Below, piece after piece: positions 1 through 5,516 of a DNA stretch of 6,147 nucleotides. The notes under the pieces were generated by a model. That model was given only the letters and a program-made list of their open reading frames with translations. It was not told the origin of the DNA and did no database searches. Source of the DNA: an uncultured Clostridia bacterium (GTDB lineage Bacteria; Bacillota; Clostridia; Christensenellales; Borkfalkiaceae); the NCBI GenBank assembly GCA_934249265.1, contig CAKQKQ010000097.1:1-6147 (forward strand). The letters are read 5' to 3'. Position 1 is the first letter of the stretch, and the number at the start of each line of letters is the position of its first letter. The translations under genes were made by a program, and so were the position numbers.

Positions 1-800
1 TTCCCGAAAATCAAAAATAGAATAAACGTAATCAGCGCGCCTAAAAAGTTGTATACAAGGTTGAATATCGCCGCCGTTTTGCCTTCGTCTTGCTTTTTCA
101 GCGAGATAAACAGCACCGAAAAACACGAGCCCACGTTTGCGCCGAGAATTAAATAAGCCGCCGACGCAAAATTAATCGCGCCGCCGCCCGAAAACCCTAT
201 AATCATTGCGGTAAACGCCGAACTCGACTGCATTACAAAAGTCGAAAATGCGCCGTTTAAAAACAAAAGCGTAGGGTTTTTCACGCAAAACAACGCCCTA
301 ATGAAAAAGCAATTTTTTATTTGGTTGATTCTTTCGCCCATCAAATATAAACCGACGAAAAGCAAACCCAGCCCGAACAAAAAACCGCCGTAAGGCTTAA
401 TTTTTTTACCACCGAAAGTCATCGCCGCATATCCTATGCACGCAATGGCGGAAGAAAAAACCGAAACGTTTACTCCTATCCCCGTCAACGCAGAAATTTG
501 CCCGATAACGGTTGAGCCGATATTAGTCCCCACGATTACCGCGCACGCCTCGACGCAAGACAAAATTTTAGCGTTTGCAAAATCCACCGCCACCGCGTTT
601 GCCGCCGCTCCGCTTTGACAAATCGAGGACACCGCCGCACCGCACAGCACGCCGTAAAATTTATTCTTCGAGCATTTGCGTATTAATTTGCTCGTTTTGT
701 TTCCCATAAAAACAACGCTGTTTTCGCTTATCGTTTCAAGCGCGAACATAAACACGCAAAGCCCGCCGAAAAAACATATTACTTGACAAACAATAGACAT
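1..800 (-). CDS. Na+/phosphate cotransporter family protein (NptA/PNaS type), N-terminal part, cut at window edge
   Basis: An open frame from ATG at 800-798 runs without a stop to the window edge, giving 266 residues. It encodes a very hydrophobic multi-pass inner-membrane protein. The family is recognised by its inverted repeat of two QSS-type units. The first has QSGAAA (residues 62-67) followed by GTNIGST (91-97). The second has QSSSAFTA (191-198) followed by GANVGSC (220-226). In known PNaS proteins these segments form the Na+ and phosphate sites, so the predicted job is Na+-driven phosphate uptake or export. Bacterial members often carry a C-terminal PhoU-like domain; that part would lie outside the window. 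The start is supported by GAGGT at 811-807, six bases upstream. Two oddities: the first repeat departs from the QSSSATT consensus, and there are 12 cysteines in 266 residues. The gene follows the dnaE terminator and probably has its own promoter. The family call is firm; the transported ion is inferred. Confidence 0.9.
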   Translation of the reverse strand, partial: MSIVCQVICFFGGLCVFMFALETISENSVVFMGNKTSKLIRKCSKNKFYGVLCGAAVSSICQSGAAANAVAVDFANAKILSCVEACAVIVGTNIGSTVIGQISALTGIGVNVSVFSSAIACIGYAAMTFGGKKIKPYGGFLFGLGLLFVGLYLMGERINQIKNCFFIRALFCVKNPTLLFLNGAFSTFVMQSSSAFTAMIIGFSGGGAINFASAAYLILGANVGSCFSVLFISLKKQDEGKTAAIFNLVYNFLGALITFILFLIFG

Positions 801-806
801 ATATCT

Positions 807-811
807 ACCTC
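807..811 (-). promoter_or_regulatory. Ribosome binding site of the Na/Pi cotransporter gene
   Basis: GAGGT on the minus strand lies six bases before the ATG at 800. It supports that start; no upstream in-frame start with a comparable site was seen. Confidence 0.6.
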
Positions 812-816
812 GATAT

Positions 817-846
817 ATTATATCCTTTAAGGCGTATTTTTATCAT
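817..846 (-). promoter_or_regulatory. Candidate promoter of the Na/Pi cotransporter gene
   Basis: On the minus strand there is a perfect -10 box TATAAT (822-817). A weak -35 match, ATGATA (846-841, 4 of 6), sits 18 bp upstream. It lies just past the dnaE terminator, where a new promoter is needed. A start about seven bases downstream of the -10 would put the ribosome site almost at the 5' end of the mRNA, leaving a leader of only about 10 nt, so the assignment is tentative. Confidence 0.35.
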
Positions 847-853
847 ATTAATT

Positions 854-895
854 TTATAAAAATAAAAGCCGATTTACTTAAAGTAAACCGACTTT
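854..895 (-). terminator. Rho-independent terminator of dnaE
   Basis: The inverted repeat 865-895 gives, on the minus-strand transcript, a 14-bp stem with a 3-nt UUA loop, followed by a U-rich tract (UUUUAUUUUUAU type) at about 867-856. Two positions in the stem are G-U wobbles in the minus-strand RNA but would be C-A mismatches in plus-strand RNA. The structure is therefore oriented for dnaE, whose stop lies about 50 bases upstream. It separates dnaE from the phosphate transporter gene. Confidence 0.8.
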
Positions 896-913
896 ATATA
901 AATTTTTATCAAT

Positions 914-937
914 TTTACGCAATACGTATGCGGTAAA
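914..937 (-). repeat. Small imperfect palindrome just after the dnaE stop, with core ATACGTAT
   Basis: TTTACGCA (914-921) pairs with TGCG and TAAA (929-932, 934-937) with a single bulged base at 933. The perfect palindrome ATACGTAT (922-929) is at the centre. It begins eight bases past the dnaE stop and precedes the terminator. It has no U-tract of its own, so it is not a separate terminator. The same 8-base core sits in the larger palindrome upstream of dnaE at 4582-4621. Possible roles are mRNA 3'-end protection or a protein-binding palindrome; neither is shown by the sequence. Confidence 0.45.
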
Positions 938-944
938 TGTGACT

Positions 945-3900
945 TTACGCTTTAAAATTCGTCACGTCGTCTTCGCTTATTATAGACGATAATTCCGCCA
1001 CAAGCCCCTTGCAATATCTCGCCTTTATCGACGCGCGGCGGTTTTTGCCTTGAATTTTAAGTACCACGTTAGCCTCTCCGGGGTATTGAGAAATTATGTC
1101 TAAAATGTCGTCGATATATTGCTCGTTTTCGCTTCTTACGACAATGCCGATATACTCTTGCGCGTTTTTGTCTATACGCAAAGACTCTTGTTTTTCTTCC
1201 TCGATTACCTCTACGTTGTCCACCAAAATGCTGGGGGCTTTACCCTCGCGCAGTTGCAGTTTGCCGAAGATTTTTACGATAGCCTCTTCTTTTACTTTGG
1301 CTCTGTTTCTCTCAAACGCTTTAGAGAAAAGCACGCACTCGATATCGCCGTACAAATCTTCTACGTTGATTATGCACATCGTAGAACCCGTTTTTGTAGT
1401 CATTTTTTTAGTCGAAGTAATTACGCCGCCCATAGCCACGTTCATACCGTCGTTTACGTCGAGATAAACGCTGTTGCCGTCTTCGTCGGTCTCGATATTT
1501 TCAAGCATAGACGTGTTGAAAGCGAGTCCCTCGAAATATTTTGCATACTGCTCGAGCGGGTGACCCGTAACGTATACGCCGATTACGTCTTTTTCGTGCG
1601 TGAGTTTAACTTTCACGTCAAACTCTCTTAAATTGGGATAATTTACTTCTATTTTATTCTCGTCGGTCGAAAGCAAGCCAAAAAGCGACATTTGGTTGCT
1701 CTCTCGTTGCTTTGCGATGACCGCAACCCTATCTACCACGTCTTCATACACGTTGATAAGTTGACTTCTCGTTTTGCCGAAGCAGTCGAACGCGCCCGCG
1801 TAAATCAAGTTTTCGACAAGTCGCTTGTTTAAAATTTTAGATTCGCTTCTCTGCGCAAAATCTTCAAACGAGGTGTATTTTCCGTTTTCTTCTCTCTCTT
1901 TTACGATGCTTTCCACCGCGCTGAGTCCCACGCCCTTTACCGCACCGAGCCCAAACCTGATTTTACCGTCCTTTACGCTGAAAAACTCTTTACTTTCGTT
2001 TATATCTGGTTGAAGTACGGGGATTTTTTCCTCTTTTGCGTAAGTGACGTAGTTTTTAATTTCTTCAATATTGGTAATTCTGTTGTTGAGGACGGAAGTC
2101 AAAAATTCCGGCTCGTAATAACATTTTAAAAACGCCGTTTGATAAGTAACCAAAGAATAAGCCGCCGCGTGCGATTTGTTAAATGCGTACTTTGCAAAGT
2201 CCTTCATCTTATTCCAAACGCTGCGCGCGACCTCTTCGGGTACGCCCCGCTTTAAACAGCCGTCAATAGCCGTGGAAACTTTGCCGTGCGCGTCAACCGT
2301 TTCGGGTTTTCCGTTGATGAAAATGACCTCTTCTTTTATCATATCGTCAACTTTCTTTTTACCCATCATTCTACGCACCATGTCCGCTTGACCCAAAGTG
2401 TAGCCCGCGAGTGCTTGAACGATTTTCATTACTTGCTCTTGATACACGATACAGCCGTAAGTTTGCTTTAAAATCGGCTCTAAAAGCGGGTGCTCGTAAG
2501 TGACGAGTTGAGGGTTGTGCTTGTTTCTTTCAAACATGGGTATAGAATCCATCGGTCCGGGACGATAAAGCGAAACCGCAGCGACGATATCTTCTATACA
2601 AGTGGGTTTAAGTTCTCTCAAGAAGTTTTTAAAACCCATAGATTCCACTTGGAAAATGGCGTTTGTGTTGCCCGTAGAGAGCAACTCGAATACTTTGGGG
2701 TCGTCGTAAGTGCACTCGTCGAAGTCTATTTCCACGCCGTGGTTTTCCTTGACGTATTCGATACACATTTTAATATCTGTCAAGTTTCGAAGACCCAAAA
2801 AGTCCATTTTCAAAAAGCCGAGGTGCTCGAGTTCGACGCCCGTGTATTGGCTCGTGATATCTTCGCCGTTTCTGCCCAGCGGCATATGCCTATCCAAAAT
2901 ATCCGCGCCGATAATTACTCCGCACGCGTGCGTGCTGGCTTGTCTGGGGCTGTCCTCGAGTTGTTCCGCAATGTCGATTACCCTTTTTATATCGGGGTTT
3001 TCGTTGTACATTTTTACAAGATCGGGCACGGAAAAGTCCACGCCGTAATCTTTGTCGCCCTCTTTCGGGTGATAATGCCCAAACACTTTCATCAAAATAT
3101 TGGGGCGTTTTAAATCGAACTCGTCGCCTTTTGCGTTTTTGCGGACGAGTTTACCGGGGATCGCTTTCGTCACCCTATCCATTTCGGCATAAGGTATTTT
3201 AAGCACTCTGCCCACGTCCTTGACGGCGTTTTTTGCCGCCATAGTGCCGAAAGTAACGATTTTACACACTCTGTCCGCACCGTATTTGCGCCTTACGTAC
3301 TCGATAACTTCTTGCCTTCTCGAATCCTCGAAGTCTACGTCGAAATCGGGGGCGGAAACTCTTTCGCTGTTTAAAAATCTCTCGAAATAAAGGTCGTATT
3401 TAAGCGGGTCGATATTTGTAATGCCTATCAAATAAGCAACGACCGAACCCGCGCCGCTACCACGCCCCGGTCCTACCGAAATGCCCATTTGCCTTGCGGC
3501 GTTGATGTAGTCCCAAACGATAAGGAAGTATTCTATAAAGCCTTGCTTGGATATTACCGCAAGTTCGCTTTCTATTCTTTCGCGAATTTCTGGGGTCTCT
3601 ACTTTATATTTTTTCTTTATGCCCTCGTCGATAAGTTTGCGGATAAACACGATAGGTTCGTCGCCGTTTTCGGGATAATAATGTGGGAACATATATTTGC
3701 CGTAAACAAACTCGAAATTACATTTATCAGCAATTTCAAGGGTGTTTGCAAGTGCTTCTTCGTCGTCGGGGAACGCCTCTTTCATTTCTTCGTACGTTTT
3801 GAAATAAAACGAATCGTTGGGGAAACGCATACGGTTGGGGTCGTCGTAATCTGCTTGGGTCTGCACGCACAAAAGTACATCTTGAGCGACCGCGTCTTCC

Positions 3901-4523
3901 TTTTTGACGTAGTGCACGTCGTTTGTAGCAACGAGTTTTATGCCGTATTTTTTAGAAAATTCTCTTAGTTTCGCATTTACAGCCAACTCTTCTTTAAGAC
4001 CGTGGTTTTGTATTTCGAGGTAAAAATCTTCGCCGAACACTTCTCTGTATTCAAGCACCAAACTTTCCGCTTCGTCGCATCTGCCGTTTAAAATGGCTTG
4101 CGGAATTTCTCCGCCGATACACGCCGAGGTGCAAATAAGTCCTTCGTGATGCTCTTTAAGCGTCTTAAAATCTATTCTCGGTTTATAGTAAAACCCGTCT
4201 CTAAACGCGATGGCGTTTAACAAACTTATGTTGTTGTATCCCTCTTGATTTTTTACGAGCAAAATAAGGTGGTTAAGTTTTGTCTTTCCGCTTTTTACGG
4301 TCAAATCGTCGCACACGTAAAACTCCGTGCCGAATATCGCCTTAATTCCGTTTTTTACACACGCGTCGTAAAAAGCGACCGCGCCGTACATATTGCCGTG
4401 GTCGGTAATGGCGATTGCGGGCATACCTAAAGATTTAGCACGCTTCGTCACTTGCGCGATTCTCGCCGCACCGTCCAACAAACTGTATTCCGTGTGTAAA
4501 TGTAAATGAACAAAATTTCCCAT
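945..4523 (-). CDS. dnaE: DNA polymerase III subunit alpha (DnaE)
   Basis: Replicative family C DNA polymerase, 1192 residues, close to the usual 1100-1200, and complete. Order of parts: PHP domain (about 1-280), then palm, fingers and thumb with GPGRGSGAGS (351-360), PDFDVDF (392-398, catalytic D395 and D397) and MDFLGLR (573-579, third aspartate D574). Further on are IFQVES (623-628), SLYRPGPM (651-658), GYTLGQADMVRRMMGKKK (707-724) and AFNKSHAAAYS (780-790). A helix-hairpin-helix region (about 855-916), the beta-clamp motif QMSLF (944-948), an OB fold (about 1028-1105) and a C-terminal domain complete it. The PHP metal ligands expected from proofreading-active homologues are all present: H8, H10, D17, H42, E67, H85, C135, D202, H204. 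No intein is seen. The linker between IPGK (455-458) and HACGVIIG (532-539) looks some 25 residues longer than in E. coli. The start has AAGAGG at 4534-4529, five bases upstream. Transcription ends at the terminator at 895-854. Many Bacillota also carry PolC, so this could be the second polymerase rather than the only one; PolC is not visible here. Confidence 0.98.
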   Translation of the reverse strand: MGNFVHLHLHTEYSLLDGAARIAQVTKRAKSLGMPAIAITDHGNMYGAVAFYDACVKNGIKAIFGTEFYVCDDLTVKSGKTKLNHLILLVKNQEGYNNISLLNAIAFRDGFYYKPRIDFKTLKEHHEGLICTSACIGGEIPQAILNGRCDEAESLVLEYREVFGEDFYLEIQNHGLKEELAVNAKLREFSKKYGIKLVATNDVHYVKKEDAVAQDVLLCVQTQADYDDPNRMRFPNDSFYFKTYEEMKEAFPDDEEALANTLEIADKCNFEFVYGKYMFPHYYPENGDEPIVFIRKLIDEGIKKKYKVETPEIRERIESELAVISKQGFIEYFLIVWDYINAARQMGISVGPGRGSGAGSVVAYLIGITNIDPLKYDLYFERFLNSERVSAPDFDVDFEDSRRQEVIEYVRRKYGADRVCKIVTFGTMAAKNAVKDVGRVLKIPYAEMDRVTKAIPGKLVRKNAKGDEFDLKRPNILMKVFGHYHPKEGDKDYGVDFSVPDLVKMYNENPDIKRVIDIAEQLEDSPRQASTHACGVIIGADILDRHMPLGRNGEDITSQYTGVELEHLGFLKMDFLGLRNLTDIKMCIEYVKENHGVEIDFDECTYDDPKVFELLSTGNTNAIFQVESMGFKNFLRELKPTCIEDIVAAVSLYRPGPMDSIPMFERNKHNPQLVTYEHPLLEPILKQTYGCIVYQEQVMKIVQALAGYTLGQADMVRRMMGKKKVDDMIKEEVIFINGKPETVDAHGKVSTAIDGCLKRGVPEEVARSVWNKMKDFAKYAFNKSHAAAYSLVTYQTAFLKCYYEPEFLTSVLNNRITNIEEIKNYVTYAKEEKIPVLQPDINESKEFFSVKDGKIRFGLGAVKGVGLSAVESIVKEREENGKYTSFEDFAQRSESKILNKRLVENLIYAGAFDCFGKTRSQLINVYEDVVDRVAVIAKQRESNQMSLFGLLSTDENKIEVNYPNLREFDVKVKLTHEKDVIGVYVTGHPLEQYAKYFEGLAFNTSMLENIETDEDGNSVYLDVNDGMNVAMGGVITSTKKMTTKTGSTMCIINVEDLYGDIECVLFSKAFERNRAKVKEEAIVKIFGKLQLREGKAPSILVDNVEVIEEEKQESLRIDKNAQEYIGIVVRSENEQYIDDILDIISQYPGEANVVLKIQGKNRRASIKARYCKGLVAELSSIISEDDVTNFKA

Positions 4524-4528
4524 AAATG

Positions 4529-4534
4529 CCTCTT
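4529..4534 (-). promoter_or_regulatory. Ribosome binding site of dnaE
   Basis: AAGAGG on the minus strand, five bases before the ATG at 4523. It fixes the start that yields the conserved N-terminus FVHLHLHTEYSLLDG. Confidence 0.7.
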
Positions 4535-4581
4535 GTGTAAATGCCTTTTTTGTATCGTAAATTATGTTTAAAGTCGTTTAA

Positions 4582-4621
4582 TTGCCGTTTTTAGGCGATA
4601 CGTATCGCTTAAAAACGGCAA
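4582..4621. repeat. 40-nt near-perfect palindrome between the P-II operon and dnaE
   Basis: Arms 4582-4601 and 4602-4621 are complementary at 19 of 20 positions, opening with TTGCCGTTTTTA and meeting at the core ATACGTAT (4598-4605). The single exception (4594 against 4609) is a G-T pair: a wobble in plus-strand RNA and a C-A mismatch in minus-strand RNA. A folded RNA would have an 18-step stem with a 4-nt loop. In the minus direction it is followed by TTAAACGACTTT rather than a clean U-run, so it is a poor classical terminator. It could end the P-II operon, structure the dnaE leader, or be a dispersed palindromic element. It lies about 60 bases before the dnaE start. Confidence 0.75.
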
Positions 4622-4637
4622 CTTTGTAAATTAGTTA

Positions 4638-4666
4638 ACTATAAGAAGTAATTAAAAATAAGTCTA
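4638..4666 (-). promoter_or_regulatory. Candidate dnaE promoter
   Basis: On the minus strand, TAGACT (4666-4661, 4 of 6 to the -35 consensus) and TATAGT (4643-4638, 5 of 6 to the -10 consensus) are separated by 17 bp. This is the best sigma-70/SigA-type match I found in the dnaE upstream gap. If used, transcription would start near 4631 and the mRNA would have a leader of about 110 nt that includes the whole 4582-4621 palindrome. The rest of the gap (4667-4771) is AT-rich and shows no gene or clear terminator. Confidence 0.35.
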
Positions 4667-4771
4667 AAATTTGCGCTAATACGCTTGCATAGTTGACGCT
4701 TTACTCTTTTAAGTATGTAAAATGCGAAATCGTAAAACCGTTTGCAAGCAAGTTTTTAAATTCTTATATTG

Positions 4772-5122
4772 TCAATTATCTTCTTTTTCTTTATCGCTTA
4801 TTATTTGCTTTTTCAAGTTGTCCGAAACCGCGCTTACGGGAAGGACGAAAGCGATGCCTTGCGCAACCGATGTAATCGAAAAATAATTATAAATCGATTT
4901 GAGTACGGCTTCTTCTATGTCTTTTTTAACAAGCAAAAGCATAATGCTTTTTTCGGGGTGAATAGACAAACCGAAAAATTCTTCCGCGTCGGCTTTTGCC
5001 GTGCCAGAGGCGGAAATTACCGTGCCGCCGCTTGCGCCTTCGTTTTTGGCGGTCTCCATTACGTTATCTTCAAAGCCCGAATTTACTATAGCAACAATCA
5101 ATTCAAAGTCGTTTGTTTTCAT
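4772..5122 (-). CDS. P-II family nitrogen-regulator-like protein (second of two)
   Basis: Small cytosolic protein of 116 residues with the layout of the GlnB/P-II fold. It has a first strand with IVAIVNSG (9-16) and a helix leading to GASGGTVISASG (29-40), the equivalent of the P-II GxxGMTV-xxxxG segment. EKSIMLLLV (57-65) forms the next strand, and GIAFVLPVSAV (89-99) matches the P-II C-loop region. P-II proteins are trimers that bind ATP/ADP and often 2-oxoglutarate, and they control transporters or enzymes through a long T-loop. Here the T-loop is reduced to about a dozen residues (GTAKADAEEFFG, 40-51), and the tyrosine that is uridylylated in GlnB is absent, so control by uridylylation is unlikely. 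The gene starts one base after the stop of the upstream P-II-like gene, which implies translational coupling. The likely partner is the DUF1538 membrane protein of the same operon. The family call is good; ligand and target are inferred. Confidence 0.85.
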   Translation of the reverse strand: MKTNDFELIVAIVNSGFEDNVMETAKNEGASGGTVISASGTAKADAEEFFGLSIHPEKSIMLLLVKKDIEEAVLKSIYNYFSITSVAQGIAFVLPVSAVSDNLKKQIISDKEKEDN

Positions 5123-5123
5123 A

Positions 5124-5504
5124 TTATTTCTCCTTTATACGAATATCTGCCAAAAATCTGTAAGCGTACACGCCTATCAATGCGGAAACGGGCACTACCA
5201 TGCATATTCCGTTGCCGTTTTTTACCGTTGCAAACTTAACGTTGAGTTTGTCAACCACGCTTTTGGTTTTGCTTTCGGGCAAGATGCTGAACACCACGTC
5301 TTTAGACGTTTGCGTAAGTCCCAAAAGGTCCATCATCTTGGTGGGAGCAGTACCTTTGCCCTTGGTTTTGAAATGGGTGTTTACCCCCATACCCTCGAGA
5401 CAGTCGATATAAAAATCGCCTTTGCCCTTTTGCACTATCGTGATTAAAAGCGAAAGTTTCTCCAAAGAAGACTCGTCATGTTTTTTTAAAATATTTCTCG
5501 CCAT
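5124..5504 (-). CDS. P-II-like small protein (first of two), downstream of DUF1538 gene
   Basis: A 126-residue protein that appears to be a divergent P-II-like regulator. LSLLITIVQKGKG (17-29) resembles a P-II first strand and turn, and GVNTHFKTKGKGTA (40-53) replaces the T-loop region. DVVFSILPES (69-78) fits the third strand, and GNGICMVVPVSALIG (97-111) closely parallels the GIAFVLPVSAV segment of the next gene. It has neither a long T-loop nor the GlnB tyrosine. The ATG at 5504 is chosen over a TTG at 5522 because AAGGAGG lies five bases before it and the gap to the DUF1538 stop is then 10 nt. The protein is probably cytosolic and may form homotrimers, or mixed trimers with the following P-II protein, to gate the DUF1538 protein; that is inference. 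Without the neighbours the P-II assignment would be less sure. Confidence 0.7.
   Translation of the reverse strand: MARNILKKHDESSLEKLSLLITIVQKGKGDFYIDCLEGMGVNTHFKTKGKGTAPTKMMDLLGLTQTSKDVVFSILPESKTKSVVDKLNVKFATVKNGNGICMVVPVSALIGVYAYRFLADIRIKEK
5130..5135 (-). promoter_or_regulatory. Ribosome binding site of the second P-II gene, inside the end of the first
   Basis: AAGGAG on the minus strand also encodes the last Lys-Glu codons of the upstream gene. The stop TAA (5126-5124) is followed by one base and then ATG (5122), seven bases after this site. This geometry favours re-initiation by the same ribosomes. Confidence 0.75.
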
Positions 5505-5509
5505 AACTC

Positions 5510-5516
5510 CCTCCTT
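5510..5516 (-). promoter_or_regulatory. Strong ribosome binding site that fixes the start of the first P-II-like gene
   Basis: AAGGAGG lies five bases before the ATG at 5504 and overlaps the DUF1538 stop codon (TAA, 5517-5515) by two bases. It decides the start in favour of 5504 over the TTG at 5522. Confidence 0.85.

Noticed and set aside
436..618. Short plus-strand open frame within the Na/Pi cotransporter region
   Set aside because: It lies opposite the conserved first repeat of the transporter and has no independent support.
1096..1631. Two overlapping plus-strand open frames opposite the 3' end of dnaE
   Set aside because: They overlap each other and the conserved C-terminus of dnaE, with low-complexity, hydrophobic products unlike any family.
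2490..3113. Plus-strand open frame of about 207 codons opposite dnaE
   Set aside because: It is antisense to highly conserved dnaE codons, has no recognisable family or ribosome site, and is explained by the codon bias of dnaE.
4693..4723. Plus-strand promoter-like pair TTGACG and TAAAAT that would make RNA antisense to the P-II genes
   Set aside because: The spacing is 19 bp, no plus-strand gene follows, and such matches are expected by chance in AT-rich DNA.
4720..4771. Possible terminator directly after the second P-II gene (AAAAC...GTTTT with TTGC/GCAA inside)
   Set aside because: The stem is short and interrupted with a large loop and no U-run, so it is too weak to call.
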